Shown: positions 19,173 to 29,554 of the stretch, one piece after another
Numbering within the stretch: the stretch's first letter is position 1
Layout of the letters: each line of letters begins with the position of its first letter
Source: Myxococcales bacterium
GTDB taxonomy: Bacteria > Myxococcota_A > Polyangia > Fen-1088
Length of the DNA: 64,000 nucleotides
Direction: 5' to 3'
Assembly: GCA_022184915.1 (NCBI GenBank)
Contig: JAGTJU010000010.1
Location: 62,001 to 126,000 of the forward strand
Translations under genes and position numbers: made by a program
Notes under the pieces: model-generated
Told to the model about the DNA's origin: nothing
Seen by the model: only the letters and a program-made list of their open reading frames with translations
Databases searched by the model: none

Positions 19173-20246
19173 TCACGAACGAAACAGACCACCGTACTCC
19201 ATGGCCAAGGCCAGGAGGATGAGGTTCAACAACGCGATAGGGATCAGCCGCTTCCAGCCGAGCGCCATCAACTGATCCCAGCGCATACGGGGCAACGTCC
19301 ACCGGACCCACATGAAGCCGAACACGAGCACCATCACCTTCGCCGTGAAGATGAGGAAGGCAACGACGGCGTAGGTCCACGTATCGAGCCCCAGGCGGTT
19401 CAGCCCTGGCAGGTACCAGCCCCCCAGGAACAGCACCGTCATGAGGCTGCACATGGTCCAAAGTCCCGCGTATTCGCCGAACATGAACCAGGCGTATCGC
19501 AGCCCCGTGTACTCCGTGTGATAGCCACCCACCAGCTCTTGCTCGGCCTCGGGGTTGTCGAAGGGCGCGCGGTTGGTCTCCGCGAACGCGGCGAGCAAAA
19601 AGAGCAGGAAGTTGGGGGGCCAGGTGAGCCCGTTCCAGTTGGGCAGGAGGCCAAAGAAGACGCGTCCCTCTTGCTGCCGCACGATCTCGGCAAGGTCCAG
19701 ACTCCCCGTTTTGAGGAGCAGCGCGACCACGGACAGACCCATGATCACTTCGTAGCTAATGAGCTGCGCCGAAGACCGAATGCCGCCCAGCAGGGAATAC
19801 TGGTTGTTCGAGGACCAGCCGGCAAACGCGATGCCGTAGGCCGTGAGCGACGAGATCGCCAGCATCACGAGCAGGCCCATGTTGATGCTGGTGCCGGCAA
19901 GCGCCTGTCCCGAAGGCATGGCCGCCACGGGGACAAGGGCGAAGGACACGAGCCCCGGCATGAAGGTGAGAATCGGAGCGAGGAGGAAGATCGCCTTGTC
20001 GGTGTTCCGCGGAAAAAAGTCTTCCTTGAAGATCAGCTTCACGGCATCGGCCACGGACTGCAGGAGGCCGAGGGGCCCCACGCGGTTTGGTCCCACCCGC
20101 CGCTGAAACCGCGCGGCCACCTTCCGCTCCATCCACACCAACATCGGCACCACGCCCAGCACCACGGCCAGCGCACCCAGCAGGGCAAAGGCCGTGTAGA
20201 CCAGCGGAGACACACCTGCGATGGGGCTCGTTCCGGACACCGTCAC
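19173..20246 (-). CDS. nuoH: NADH-quinone oxidoreductase subunit H
   Basis: The membrane subunit that forms much of the quinone-binding chamber, 357 residues and eight or nine helices. Diagnostic segments are WMERKVAARFQRRVGPNRVGP, ADAVKLIFKEDFFP, FAETNRAPFDNPEAEQELV and GYHTEYTGLRYAWFM. The GTG at 20246 overlaps the nuoG stop by 4 bp (GTGA); a second GTG two codons later is equally possible. A longer upstream frame lies inside nuoG. Confidence 0.95.
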   Translation of the reverse strand: MTVSGTSPIAGVSPLVYTAFALLGALAVVLGVVPMLVWMERKVAARFQRRVGPNRVGPLGLLQSVADAVKLIFKEDFFPRNTDKAIFLLAPILTFMPGLVSFALVPVAAMPSGQALAGTSINMGLLVMLAISSLTAYGIAFAGWSSNNQYSLLGGIRSSAQLISYEVIMGLSVVALLLKTGSLDLAEIVRQQEGRVFFGLLPNWNGLTWPPNFLLFLLAAFAETNRAPFDNPEAEQELVGGYHTEYTGLRYAWFMFGEYAGLWTMCSLMTVLFLGGWYLPGLNRLGLDTWTYAVVAFLIFTAKVMVLVFGFMWVRWTLPRMRWDQLMALGWKRLIPIALLNLILLALAMEYGGLFRS

Positions 20247-21706
20247 ACCGCCTTTGCGCCCGGGGCGGGCATCTGCAGGTCGTGCAGGATCTCGTGAGAC
20301 GAACGTCCCGCGGTCACGGGTTCGACGACGGGCTCGAAGGCCTGGGAAAGACCTTGGCCGTTGACGTAGTGCCCCTGCGACTCGAAATGGGTGAGGGTGG
20401 GCAGCACCACCTTCGCCTTCGCCCCCGGCAACCACGGGGCCGGGGCAAAGTGCAGCAGGACCACGTGACGAGCCCGTTCGACGACCGGGGCCACCACCGC
20501 GGCGGCCGCCGGATCCGGAATGTTGTGGACCAGCACCAGGGTATCGATCACGTCGGATGCGGCAGCTGCAACGGAGGCCTCGGCGTCGTTCACACCGAGT
20601 GTGGCGAGGCCAGCCCGGTTGGGGTTGCGATCACCCGAGATCCGGAAGCCCGGGAACACCTGCTCGGCTCGGCCCGGAGCAGCGTACCCGAAAAGCTTGG
20701 CAGACAACTTCGCAGAGAGCTTCTGCGCTTCGCTCATCGTTTCGGCGGTGTTCCAGGCGCTTACGCCCACGGCGATACGTTGGCCAGCCCCCAGCAATGA
20801 CTGCACGGCTGCGAACGCCTGCGCCCACGTGCTGCTTTGGCCCTCCACCCGTGGCTTGTCGAGACGCCCCTCGTACACATAGGGGAAGCTGAGCCGCCCC
20901 TCGTCGCACATCCACGAGCGGTTCACCTGGTCGTTGCGACGAGGCGTGATGCGTTTCACCACGTTCTTTTTGTCGACGTCCACGCGCGTGTTGCAGCCCA
21001 CGCTACAGTCGGGGCACATCGAATCCTTGCGGCTCAGGTTCCAAACGCGCGCCTGGTACAGGAAATCCGCAGAAACGAGCGCCCCCACGGGACAGACGTC
21101 CACCGTGTTCATCGACAAAGGGTTGTCGAGGCTCTTGCCAGGAAACACCGCGATCTCGCTGCGGTCACCACGGTAGATGACGCCGAGCTCTTCCGTGCCG
21201 CTGACCTCGTTGGTGAACCGTACGCAGCGCGTGCACACGATACAGCGAGAGCCCCAGTACTTGACGTGAGGGCCCAGCGAGGCCTTGCTCTTGATGACCT
21301 TGAGTTCCTGGAAGCGGCCATTGGCCCTGCCGTACGAATAACTGTAGTTCTGCAGGCGGCACTCGCCGGCCTGGTCGCACTCGGGGCAGTCGAGGGGGTG
21401 GTTGATGAGTAAGAACTCCATCACACCCTTACGGGCTTCATCCACCTCGGCGCTGCGGGTGGCCACCTCCATGCCTTCGGCGACCGGCGTGCCGCACGCC
21501 ACGGCCAACTTGGGTTGGCCCTTGACCGCCACGAGACAGATGCGGCAGTTCGCGGCGACGCTGAGGTCTTCGTGATAGCAGTAGTGCGGAACGTCTATGC
21601 CATTGTCGTGGCAGGCCTTGATCACGGAGGTGCCTGCAGGCACCTGCAGATCACGCCCGTCGATCTTGACGTTGACGAGCGGGGGAGCGGCGGGCTTGTT
21701 GTCCAT
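20243..21706 (-). CDS. nuoG: NADH-quinone oxidoreductase subunit G (short form)
   Basis: The peripheral-arm iron-sulfur subunit. The 487-residue product has an N-terminal 2Fe-2S domain (HYCYHEDLSVAANCRICLV), the His/Cys ligands for N5 (HPLDCPECDQAGEC), the N4 ligands around CIVCTRCVRF, and an additional CPDCSVGCN with a later WMCDEG, which is the molybdopterin-type 4Fe-4S (N7) region. Only a small remnant of the molybdopterin-oxidoreductase-like C-terminal domain follows, so the protein is far shorter than E. coli NuoG (about 900). The ATG has AGGAA upstream. It lies 45 bp after nuoF. Confidence 0.94.
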   Translation of the reverse strand: MDNKPAAPPLVNVKIDGRDLQVPAGTSVIKACHDNGIDVPHYCYHEDLSVAANCRICLVAVKGQPKLAVACGTPVAEGMEVATRSAEVDEARKGVMEFLLINHPLDCPECDQAGECRLQNYSYSYGRANGRFQELKVIKSKASLGPHVKYWGSRCIVCTRCVRFTNEVSGTEELGVIYRGDRSEIAVFPGKSLDNPLSMNTVDVCPVGALVSADFLYQARVWNLSRKDSMCPDCSVGCNTRVDVDKKNVVKRITPRRNDQVNRSWMCDEGRLSFPYVYEGRLDKPRVEGQSSTWAQAFAAVQSLLGAGQRIAVGVSAWNTAETMSEAQKLSAKLSAKLFGYAAPGRAEQVFPGFRISGDRNPNRAGLATLGVNDAEASVAAAASDVIDTLVLVHNIPDPAAAAVVAPVVERARHVVLLHFAPAPWLPGAKAKVVLPTLTHFESQGHYVNGQGLSQAFEPVVEPVTAGRSSHEILHDLQMPAPGAKAV

Positions 21707-21751
21707 GATGCGTTCCTGGTCGCGGCCTGGGGTCGATTCCTGTGCCCCGGA

Positions 21752-23053
21752 TCAACCTTTGCACTTCGCTTGGAATTCTTCGGGGAACGAGGACAAGTAG
21801 CTCTGCATGGGCATCACGGCCGCATCGGCCAGAACGCAGATCGTCTTGCCCTGCATGTTGCGCGTGATCTCCCATACGAGATCGATGTCCTGCTTCGCTC
21901 CGTGACCGTGATGAAACTTGTGCATCAGTTTCTCGAGCCAGCCCGTGCCCTCTCGGCAAGGCGTACACTGGCCGCAGGACTCGTGATGATAAAAGCGCAT
22001 CAGGTTGTAGATGGCGCTCACGATGTCCCGGGTCTCGTTCATCACGGTGATGGCGCCCGAGCCCAGCATGCTCTTGTGCGCCGCGAGGCACTCGTAGTCC
22101 ATCGTCACGTCGGCGACCTTGTCGCCCTTGATGAGGGGAGCCGATGACCCGCCGGGAATCACGGCTTTGATGCTCTTTCCGGCGACACCCCCACAGTGTT
22201 CGTTGATGATCGCCGAGAGTGGGGTGGCCAGTGGCACTTCGACGAGTCCGGGGCGTACCACGTCCCCCGAAACGCAGAAGAGCTTGTAACCGGGGCTCTT
22301 TTCGGTGCCCCACTGGCGGAACCAAGACGGTCCGTGCTTCAGGATGTGCGTGACGTTGCAGATCGTCTCGACGTTGTTGACGATGGTGGGGCAGCCAAAG
22401 AGTCCGGACACGGCCGGAAACGGTGGTTTGACCTTGGGGTAGCCGCGCCCTCCCTCAATCGAGGACAACATGCCCGTCTCTTCGCCGCAAATGTAGGCGC
22501 CCGCGCCTCGAACGATCGTGATCTGCAGATCGTAGCCCTTGCCGAAGATGTTCGGCCCCACGTAGCCGCGCGCACGCGCCTCGGCGACCGCGGCGCAAAG
22601 GCGTTCGAATCCCAGGATGAACTCGCCCCGCAGGTAAATGAAGGCGTGCTGACAGCCAATCGCGTACGACGCCAGAATGACCCCTTCGACCAACTGGTGG
22701 GGGTCGAGCTCGAGGATGTAACGGTCCTTGAAGGTCCCCGGCTCGCTTTCGTCTCCGTTGACGGCCAAGTACGTGGGTTTGCCCGTGTTCTTGGCCAGAA
22801 AGCCCCACTTCATGCCGGTGGGGAAGCCTGCCCCCCCTCGGCCTCTGAGGCCGGCGTCCTTGACCTTCTGAGTGATGTCAGCGGCGGGCGTGCCCACAAA
22901 GGCGCGGGCGGTCTCGTACCCCCCGTGGCTCTCGTAGTAGGCGATCGTATGCGACTGGGGGTGTCCGAAGTGCCGGCTCAAGACCGGCTCGAAGGGCACC
23001 GCACTCGGGAGGGCGGCGGGGTTCGTCGACGCTTGCTGGGGGGTATTGGACAT
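21752..23053 (-). CDS. nuoF: NADH-quinone oxidoreductase subunit F
   Basis: The NADH- and FMN-binding subunit with the N3 4Fe-4S cluster. In the 433-residue product, GLRGRGGAGFPTGMKW is the NADH/FMN glycine-rich loop, NGDESEPGTFKDR and AYICGEETGMLSSIEG line the flavin site, and ESCGQCTPCREG plus a late Cys in MQGKTICVLADA are the cluster ligands. A variable 30-residue N-terminal extension precedes the core. AGGAG lies before the ATG. It follows nuoE by 29 bp. Confidence 0.96.
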   Translation of the reverse strand: MSNTPQQASTNPAALPSAVPFEPVLSRHFGHPQSHTIAYYESHGGYETARAFVGTPAADITQKVKDAGLRGRGGAGFPTGMKWGFLAKNTGKPTYLAVNGDESEPGTFKDRYILELDPHQLVEGVILASYAIGCQHAFIYLRGEFILGFERLCAAVAEARARGYVGPNIFGKGYDLQITIVRGAGAYICGEETGMLSSIEGGRGYPKVKPPFPAVSGLFGCPTIVNNVETICNVTHILKHGPSWFRQWGTEKSPGYKLFCVSGDVVRPGLVEVPLATPLSAIINEHCGGVAGKSIKAVIPGGSSAPLIKGDKVADVTMDYECLAAHKSMLGSGAITVMNETRDIVSAIYNLMRFYHHESCGQCTPCREGTGWLEKLMHKFHHGHGAKQDIDLVWEITRNMQGKTICVLADAAVMPMQSYLSSFPEEFQAKCKG

Positions 23054-23082
23054 GGGCGTGACTCCTCGGGATCGTGCGCCGC

Positions 23083-23676
23083 TTACGCCTTGGGCTCTGC
23101 GGGGCCCTGCTTGAAGTCGTGCAAGACGGGCAACGTGAAGACACGGCCCTGCATCTTCACACCGCTTTGGCCCTCGTAGGCCGTCTCCGGCTTACCCTCT
23201 TCACGCAGAAGGCTCGTAATGAACTGATCGAGCGCGGCTCCCTCGAAGCAGGTGTGGTGCGTAAAGTCCACCTGCACTACGGGAGGCTTGTGACAATCGG
23301 CCAGGCACTCGACCTTCTCCACGGAGAACAGGCCGTCGGCGGTGCGTTCACCCGGCTTGATGCCCAAACGTGCCTCGATCTGAGCCAAGGCCCTATCGCA
23401 GTGCCCCCCCATGGCGCACATCAAGGTGGCACAGACCATGAAGCGGTGCTTGCCGTGATGGGGACGCTTGTAGTGGGAATAGAACGTCACGGCACCTTGC
23501 ACATGCGCCACGCTCACCTCGCACGCCTCCGCCGCGAGCGCCATACCTCGGTCGTCGATACAGCCAAACTGTCGTTCCACGACCCGAAGGACCATCAACA
23601 AGGCCGAACGCTTGTTGGGAAATTGCGCAAGCAGCTCGTTGACTTCACCTTGCGCTTCGGGAGGAAGAGAGGTCAT
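23083..23676 (-). CDS. nuoE: NADH-quinone oxidoreductase subunit E (2Fe-2S)
   Basis: A thioredoxin-fold subunit carrying the N1a 2Fe-2S cluster. In the 197-residue product, CATLMCAMGG (Cys-x4-Cys) and VECLADCHKPPVVQV (Cys-x3-Cys) provide the four ligands. The N-terminal helical region includes VLRVVERQFGCIDDRGMALAA. The C-terminus continues about 35 residues past the core. The ATG at 23676 overlaps the nuoD stop by 4 bp; the frame upstream of it is not coding. Confidence 0.94.
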   Translation of the reverse strand: MTSLPPEAQGEVNELLAQFPNKRSALLMVLRVVERQFGCIDDRGMALAAEACEVSVAHVQGAVTFYSHYKRPHHGKHRFMVCATLMCAMGGHCDRALAQIEARLGIKPGERTADGLFSVEKVECLADCHKPPVVQVDFTHHTCFEGAALDQFITSLLREEGKPETAYEGQSGVKMQGRVFTLPVLHDFKQGPAEPKA

Positions 23677-24884
23677 CGGTCGAGCTCTCCTGCGATGACG
23701 TTCATCGAGCCCAAGATCGCCACGAGGTCCGAAACCATGTGGCCAGGCAGGATGTGCGACAGAAGTTGGTAGTTGTAGAAGGAAGGCGAGCGGACCCGCA
23801 TGCGGTAAGCGCTGTGGCTGCCGTCCGAGACCAAAAAGAACCCAAGCTCGCCGTTGGGAGCTTCCGTCGACGAATAGAGTTCCGCCTTCGGGGGATGGAT
23901 GCCATGGTCTTGCCCGGGCATCACCACCTTGAAGTGGTGGATGAGCGACTCCATATCCCGATAAACCAGATCCTTGCTGGGAAGAATCCGTTTGGCGCTT
24001 TCGTGGTTGATGGGCCCCGGCTCGAGGAGCTTCAACGCCTGGCGTACCATCGCGATGCTCTGCTCGAGCTCGTCGATGCGAATCAGGTACCGCGCCAGGC
24101 AATCGCCCTCTTCGTGCAGCGGCACCGAAAAATCCAGCTCGGGGTAAACGAGGTAGGGCCGGTAGGCGCGCTGGTCGAGGGGAACACCCGAGGCCCGGGC
24201 CACAGGCCCCGAAAGGCCGAACGAGAGCGCCTGGTCCTTGGTGATGACACCAACGCCCTGGGTGCGATCGAGAAAGATCTTGTTGTTGACGAAGCTGTCC
24301 CGGAGCTGACCCAAGGTCTGCTCGCAAGTGTCCATGATCTGGCGGGTCCGCGCCTCGAACCCCTCTGGCAGGTCGAAGGCAAGACCACCCACGCGGGTGT
24401 AGCTGGTCGTGAGGCGTGTCCCGGTGGTAGCCTCGAAGATGTCGTAGAGCTTCTCGCGCTCGATCATGGTCCAGAGGACCGAGCTGAAGGCCCCCAGATC
24501 CATCGTCATGAGGCCCACGCAGAAGATGTGGTCGGCGATCCGGCTCATCTCGGCCAAGATCGTGCGGATGACCTGCCCGCGGCGTGGCACCTCGATGCCC
24601 AGCAGCTCTTCGACCGCCAGGGCGTACCCGATGTTGTTGTTGAGCGGCGAGAGGTAGTTCATCCGATCGGTCACCGTGATGAACTGATTGAACGAGTGGT
24701 GTTCTCCGAGCTTCTCGAAGCCGGTGTGAAGGAACCCGATCTCCTGCTCGCAAGCCAAAACCTTCTCACCCGCCAGCTGAAGCTTCACACGCAAAGTGCC
24801 GTGCATGGCCGGGTGGGAAGGGCCCACGTTGACCGAGACCACGTTCTCGGCCAGCTCTGAAACCTCGGTGTCGTAGCTATACAT
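23673..24884 (-). CDS. nuoD: NADH-quinone oxidoreductase subunit D
   Basis: The 49-kDa-type subunit, related to NiFe hydrogenase large subunits, that helps form the quinone site next to NuoB. In the 403-residue product, VNVGPSHPAMHGTLR, EIGFLHTGFEKLGE, DRMNYLSPLNNNIGY and the C-terminal GSMNVIAGELDR are family signatures, and the quinone-site His is in GPSHPAMH. NuoC and NuoD are separate genes here, not fused. It lies 24 bp after nuoC and overlaps nuoE. Confidence 0.96.
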   Translation of the reverse strand: MYSYDTEVSELAENVVSVNVGPSHPAMHGTLRVKLQLAGEKVLACEQEIGFLHTGFEKLGEHHSFNQFITVTDRMNYLSPLNNNIGYALAVEELLGIEVPRRGQVIRTILAEMSRIADHIFCVGLMTMDLGAFSSVLWTMIEREKLYDIFEATTGTRLTTSYTRVGGLAFDLPEGFEARTRQIMDTCEQTLGQLRDSFVNNKIFLDRTQGVGVITKDQALSFGLSGPVARASGVPLDQRAYRPYLVYPELDFSVPLHEEGDCLARYLIRIDELEQSIAMVRQALKLLEPGPINHESAKRILPSKDLVYRDMESLIHHFKVVMPGQDHGIHPPKAELYSSTEAPNGELGFFLVSDGSHSAYRMRVRSPSFYNYQLLSHILPGHMVSDLVAILGSMNVIAGELDR

Positions 24885-24908
24885 GTGACCCTGAGCGCCA
24901 GGTGCAGG

Positions 24909-25445
24909 CTAGCCGGTGAAGGCGCGATAGACCTCGAAGTCGGCGCGCTCGCCTTTGCCCCGCAGCGGGTAGCCTTTGCGCAGCGGGTGGTCGCGATAGC
25001 CGTCTGGCAGCAGGATTCGCTTCAAGTTCGGGTGGCCCTCGAACACGATGCCGAAGAAGTCGAATACCTCACGCTCTGCCCAGTCGGCCCCGGCGAAGAG
25101 CGGAACCGCCGTGGCAAGACGAGGAGCGCTGTCCGCCACGAACGCGCGGACCTTCACCCGAGCGCCCGTCTCAGGGCAGAGCAAGATGTAGATCACACCG
25201 AAACGCGCCGGTTGCGCCTCGGGGTACTTCGCATAGTCGACCGCGGTCAGGTCGACGAGGCACGTGCAGCCAAGGTCGTTGCGCAGGAACGCGAGCAGCG
25301 ATGGGGCCACCTCGGCGGTGACGTCGAAGCCCTGCTGAAGGCCCTCTTGATACCCCCGAAGCAGCCGCCCTTCGAACTGCGCTTGCACCCGCTGCGCGAT
25401 GGGCGGTCCGGTCGTCGGGTCGAAAACGATGAGCGCGTTCCCCAT
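24909..25445 (-). CDS. nuoC: NADH-quinone oxidoreductase subunit C
   Basis: The 30-kDa-type peripheral-arm subunit, 178 residues. It has the conserved WAEREVFDFFGIVFEGHPNLKRILLPDGYRDHPLRKGYPL block near the C-terminus and LVDLTAVDYAKYPE in the middle. The start is one base after the nuoB stop, with GCAGG upstream. It carries no cofactor in known homologues and supports assembly with NuoD and NuoB. Confidence 0.95.
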   Translation of the reverse strand: MGNALIVFDPTTGPPIAQRVQAQFEGRLLRGYQEGLQQGFDVTAEVAPSLLAFLRNDLGCTCLVDLTAVDYAKYPEAQPARFGVIYILLCPETGARVKVRAFVADSAPRLATAVPLFAGADWAEREVFDFFGIVFEGHPNLKRILLPDGYRDHPLRKGYPLRGKGERADFEVYRAFTG

Positions 25446-25446
25446 G

Positions 25447-25944
25447 TCAAACCTGCTGCGCTTTTTCGGTGTAGGCCTGGGTCGAGGCCTTGCCCTCGCG
25501 GGCTTTTTCCTGAACGACCATCAAGGCCTCGATGAACGCTTCGGGGCGAGGCGGGCAGCCAGGGATGTAGGCATCCACGGGAAGAAACTGGTCGATTCCC
25601 TGGATGAGCGCGTAGGTGTCGAATACGCCTCCGCTCGAGGCGCAGGCGCCCATCGAGATGCACCACTTCGGCTCCGGCATCTGCTCCCAAATCCGCATGA
25701 GCACGGGCATCATCTTCAAGGAGATTCGCCCCGAGACGATGAGCAGGTCACTCTGGCGGGGCGAAAACTTGAGCACCTCGGAGCCGAAGCGGGAGGCGTC
25801 GTATTTCGACATCAATGCCGCCATCATCTCGATGGCACAACAGGCCACGCCGAAAGGCATGGGCCACATGCTGTTCGAGCGCGCCCAGTTGATGGCGCTC
25901 TCGAGCGTCGTCGTGGTGATATCGAAAGGCTTCTCTACTGCCAT
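25447..25944 (-). CDS. nuoB: NADH-quinone oxidoreductase subunit B (cluster N2)
   Basis: The subunit that holds the terminal N2 4Fe-4S cluster, which reduces quinone. The 165-residue product contains the tandem cysteines Cys35-Cys36 in GVACCAIEM, the third in MGACASSGG and the fourth in IPGCPPRPE, all intact. The start at 25944 overlaps the end of nuoA by 10 bp; longer in-frame extension lies within nuoA. Confidence 0.96.
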   Translation of the reverse strand: MAVEKPFDITTTTLESAINWARSNSMWPMPFGVACCAIEMMAALMSKYDASRFGSEVLKFSPRQSDLLIVSGRISLKMMPVLMRIWEQMPEPKWCISMGACASSGGVFDTYALIQGIDQFLPVDAYIPGCPPRPEAFIEALMVVQEKAREGKASTQAYTEKAQQV

Positions 25945-26294
25945 TCTAGCGCTCCGGTCTTGATGACGTAGTACAGCCCCAACGCCAACAATCCCAGGAA
26001 CACCAGCACGAGGGGCAAGGCCCCGCTGCCAATCAGACCTTTGAAACCAAACGCCCACGGAAGCAGGAAGATGGTCTCAACGTCGAACAGAATGAAGAGC
26101 AGCGCGAAGGTGTAGAACTTGATGGCGACGGGTTTGTGAGGTGTATCCACCTGTTCGAGGCCACACTCGTAAGGCTCGAACTTTTGGCGGCTCCGCACAC
26201 GCGGCCCTACGGCCGAAGCAAAAGCGAGCACACCCGCTCCCAACGCAAACGCTACGAGAGCGAAAAGAGCGAGGGAGATGTATTGGGTGAGCAT
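25935..26294 (-). CDS. nuoA: NADH-quinone oxidoreductase subunit A
   Basis: A three-helix membrane subunit, first gene of the operon, 119 residues. The conserved loop [23 protein letters not shown] and the second helix [14 protein letters not shown] are diagnostic; the membrane Asp-x-Glu helps shape the quinone chamber. The ATG at 26294 lacks a ribosome site and lies about 15 bases from the predicted transcription start, which suggests a very short leader. Confidence 0.95.
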   Translation of the reverse strand: MLTQYISLALFALVAFALGAGVLAFASAVGPRVRSRQKFEPYECGLEQVDTPHKPVAIKFYTFALLFILFDVETIFLLPWAFGFKGLIGSGALPLVLVFLGLLALGLYYVIKTGALEWQ

Positions 26295-26707
26295 CACAGG
26301 GGGGCTGCGGTGGGGAACGTAGGTGACACGTGCGCGGTTTGCAAGGTCCGTATTCGGCTCTTTGTCTTCGGCGGGCGGCGTCGGTTCTGAAGGACCGCCG
26401 GTCGGAACAGACTGGTCAGGATGGCAAATCCGGGCCATTTGATGCCGGTCGTCGGAAGTCCGCGCCCCAGGTGTGGGGCGAACGCGACCACCGGTCGTCG
26501 GCGCCTTTCGTTCACGATCCGTTGCGCCCGTGTCACGAACCTCGGCGTAGACACGCCCGAACGGGGGCTTCCGAGGGAATTTCGCGGGACGGCAGCGGGC
26601 GGCCCCCCCGGGCGCCCTGTGCTACGGTGGTCAGCCGGAGTGAGGCCTCGGGCCCCTTCGGCGAAGCGGGCTCGGGGGCGGCGCAACGTCCCGAACCAGC
26701 CACCCAC
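26295..26707. other. 413-bp divergent intergenic region, nuoA / uvrA
   Basis: Apart from the candidate nuo promoter at its left end I see no gene, tRNA or repeat. Open frames crossing it have no recognisable protein and reflect high GC. A TACGGT hexamer at 26633-26638 could be a -10 for uvrA but has no matching -35. No SOS (LexA) operator I can recognise precedes uvrA. Confidence 0.55.
26316..26344 (-). promoter_or_regulatory. candidate promoter of the nuoA-N operon
   Basis: Read on the minus strand: TTGCAA (26344-26339), 17 bases, then TACGTT (26321-26316). It lies just before nuoA, as expected for the operon promoter, and would give a leader of roughly 15 bases. Matches are 4/6 and 3/6. 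Confidence 0.42.
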
Positions 26708-29554
26708 ATGGATAAGATCGTCATCAGGGGCGCGCGCACCCACAACCTCAAGGACGTCCACCTCGAGATCCCGCGCAACAAGTTCGTCGTGATCACGGGG
26801 CTCTCGGGGTCCGGGAAGTCCTCGCTGGCCTTCGACACGATCTTCGCGGAAGGCCAGCGCCGCTACGTCGAGTCACTTTCGGCCTACGCACGCCAGTTTT
26901 TGGACCAGATGGACAAGCCCGATGTCGACAGCATCGAAGGGCTCTCCCCGGCCATCGCAATCGAGCAAAAGACCGTGCCTCGCAACCCGCGCTCCAGCGT
27001 GGGCACCATCACCGAGATCTACGACCACCTCCGCCTGTTGTGGGCGCGGGTGGGCCACGTGTTTTGTTGGAGCTGCGGCGCGCGCATCCAATCTTTCAGC
27101 GTCCAGCAAATGGTCGACCAGGTGTTGGCCCTGAAGCCTGGCACCCGCTTTTCGGTGCTGGCGCCGATGGTGCGCGCGCAGCGCGGCGACTTTACCAAGG
27201 AGCTGGCTCGTCTCGCCCACGAAGGGTTCGTCCGCGCAGACGTCGACGGCGAGCTGGTGGAATTGAGTGAGCCGCCCGCACTCGACCCGGACACGACGCA
27301 TACCATCGAGGTCTACGTGGATAGGCTGGTCCTCAAGGACGGGATCCGGCAGCGGCTCGCGGACTCCATCGAGCTGGCCGCGAAGCTGTCGGGGGGACTC
27401 GTCAGGATCGCCCCCCTCGAGGGCGAAGACCTGCTGTTCAGCGAAACCTGCGTCTGTCCGACGTGCAGCGTCTCTTACCCGCCTCTGTCGCCGAAGCTCT
27501 TTTCCTTCAACAGCCCCGTGGGGGCGTGCCCCGCTTGTGACGGGCTGGGCGCCAAGCTCTTCTTCGACCCCGAGCTCATCGTCCGCGACCCCGAGCTGTC
27601 GCTGCGCGAAGGTGTCATCGAAGCCTGGGAGCGCCGCAACGCCCCCTTTTACCAGCAGGTGCTTGCAGCCTTGTCTGAACACCAGGGTTTCGACCTGGAC
27701 ACGCCGTGGAAGAAGCTCTCGGCAAAAGTGAGAAAGCTCATCCTCGAAGGGTCAGGCTCCAAGGAGATCCCGATCTCCATCGAGCGCAACGGCCGAAGCC
27801 AATCGTTCACGCGACCGTTCGAGGGGGTTCTGCCCAACCTCCAGCGCCGCTTCGAGGACCACGTCAAGCGCCAGCGGGACCAGGGCCGCGCGGGCGAGGA
27901 AGACTTCGAGGCGGTCTTCGACGAATTCCACCGCTACATGCGCGAAGCGCGCTGCGAGACCTGCGAGGGAACACGCCTGCGCACGGAGGCCCGCCACGTC
28001 AAGGTGGGTGACAAAGCACTCACCGAGGTCACGGGCATGACGGTGAAGGAGGCGCTCGCGTTCTTCGAGACGCTGGAGCTGCCCCGCAAAGAGCGGCTCA
28101 TCGCGGACCGCTTGCTGAGGGAGATCGCCAGCCGCTTGCGCTTCCTGGCCGCCGTGGGCGTCGATTACCTGTCCCTCGACCGCAGCGCCGCTTCGCTGTC
28201 GGGAGGCGAGGCGCAGCGCATTCGTCTGGCCACGCAGATCGGCAGCGGGCTCGTGGGGGTGCTCTACATCCTCGACGAGCCCTCGATCGGCCTTCACCCG
28301 CGGGACAACGCCCGCCTGCTCGAGACCCTCTTTCGCCTGAGAGATCTGGGTAACTCGGTGCTGGTCGTCGAGCACGACGAGGAGACGATCCGGAAGGCCG
28401 ACTGGGTGATCGACATGGGTCCGCGCGCCGGCGAACTCGGTGGGCGCGTGGTGGCCGCAGGCCCTCCCGACGTGGTTGCGGCGAACGAAGCCTCCCTCAC
28501 CGGGGACTTCCTCTCTTTACGCAAGTTCATCCCGGTTCCCAAGCGCCGCCGAACGACCAAGGGGAAGCATCTGACGTTGTCCGGCGCTCGTGCGCACAAC
28601 TTGAAGAACGTCACGGTGAAGATCCCCCTTGGGACCTTCGTGTGTGTGACGGGGGTTTCGGGCTCGGGCAAGAGCAGCCTCATCGTGGACACCTTGCTGC
28701 CCGCACTCAAGGCAGCGCTTCACCGCAGCAAGCCACCGCACGCCCCCTACGACGAACTCGACGGCCTCACCCACGTCGATAGCGTCATCGACATCGACCA
28801 AAGCCCCATCGGACGCACGCCGCGCTCGAACCCAGCAACCTACACGGGCCTCTTTGGGTTCATTCGTGAGCTCTTCGCGGAGCTACCCGAATCGAAGGCC
28901 CGCGGCTACAAGTCAGGCCGCTACTCCTTCAACGTGAAAGGCGGCCGGTGCGAGACCTGCCAGGGGGACGGCATCATCCGCATCGAGATGCACTTTCTTC
29001 CGGACGTGTACGTGCAGTGCGACGCCTGCCAGGGCCGTCGCTACAACCGCGAGACGCTCGAGATCAAGTACCGCAACGCTTCGGTCGCCGACGTGCTCGA
29101 CATGACGGTGGACCAGGCCCACGGCTTCCTCGAGAACATCCCCAAGTTACGGCCGAAGCTCGAGACCTTACGCGAGGTGGGCCTGGGCTACGTGAAGCTA
29201 GGGCAAGCGGGGAACACGCTTTCGGGGGGCGAAGCGCAACGAATGAAGTTGGCCAAGGAGCTGGCCAAGAAGTCCACGGGGCAAACGGTGTACGTCCTTG
29301 ACGAGCCCACGACGGGCCTGCACTTGGCGGACATCGACCAACTGCTTGGCGTGCTGCAGCGTCTCGTGGACGCAGGCAATACGGTCATCGTCATCGAACA
29401 CGACCTCGACGTCATCAAGACGGCAGACTGGGTCATCGACCTTGGCCCCGAGGGAGGCCCTGGCGGCGGCCAGGTGGTCGCGGAGGGTCCACCCGAGGAC
29501 GTGGCCAAGGTCGCAGCGAGCCACACGGGACGGTTCTTGCGCAAGGTTCTTTGA
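26708..29554 (+). CDS. uvrA: excinuclease ABC subunit A
   Basis: UvrA is the damage-recognition ATPase of nucleotide excision repair; it loads UvrB on DNA lesions. The 948-residue product has two ABC modules: Walker [15 protein letters not shown] near residue 31 and [11 protein letters not shown] near 650, with signatures [12 protein letters not shown] near 498 and [12 protein letters not shown] near 838, and [11 protein letters not shown] and DEPTTGLH Walker B/D-loop segments. Zinc-binding CxxC pairs are present near 255-285 and 746-772 (CETCQGDG and CDACQG). The ATG at 26708 begins [15 protein letters not shown] as in the family; the upstream open frame is not conserved. Confidence 0.97.
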   Translation: MDKIVIRGARTHNLKDVHLEIPRNKFVVITGLSGSGKSSLAFDTIFAEGQRRYVESLSAYARQFLDQMDKPDVDSIEGLSPAIAIEQKTVPRNPRSSVGTITEIYDHLRLLWARVGHVFCWSCGARIQSFSVQQMVDQVLALKPGTRFSVLAPMVRAQRGDFTKELARLAHEGFVRADVDGELVELSEPPALDPDTTHTIEVYVDRLVLKDGIRQRLADSIELAAKLSGGLVRIAPLEGEDLLFSETCVCPTCSVSYPPLSPKLFSFNSPVGACPACDGLGAKLFFDPELIVRDPELSLREGVIEAWERRNAPFYQQVLAALSEHQGFDLDTPWKKLSAKVRKLILEGSGSKEIPISIERNGRSQSFTRPFEGVLPNLQRRFEDHVKRQRDQGRAGEEDFEAVFDEFHRYMREARCETCEGTRLRTEARHVKVGDKALTEVTGMTVKEALAFFETLELPRKERLIADRLLREIASRLRFLAAVGVDYLSLDRSAASLSGGEAQRIRLATQIGSGLVGVLYILDEPSIGLHPRDNARLLETLFRLRDLGNSVLVVEHDEETIRKADWVIDMGPRAGELGGRVVAAGPPDVVAANEASLTGDFLSLRKFIPVPKRRRTTKGKHLTLSGARAHNLKNVTVKIPLGTFVCVTGVSGSGKSSLIVDTLLPALKAALHRSKPPHAPYDELDGLTHVDSVIDIDQSPIGRTPRSNPATYTGLFGFIRELFAELPESKARGYKSGRYSFNVKGGRCETCQGDGIIRIEMHFLPDVYVQCDACQGRRYNRETLEIKYRNASVADVLDMTVDQAHGFLENIPKLRPKLETLREVGLGYVKLGQAGNTLSGGEAQRMKLAKELAKKSTGQTVYVLDEPTTGLHLADIDQLLGVLQRLVDAGNTVIVIEHDLDVIKTADWVIDLGPEGGPGGGQVVAEGPPEDVAKVAASHTGRFLRKVL

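Noticed and set aside
26295-26707. LexA/SOS box upstream of uvrA
   Set aside because: No palindrome resembling a known LexA site was found; species-specific motifs cannot be excluded by eye.
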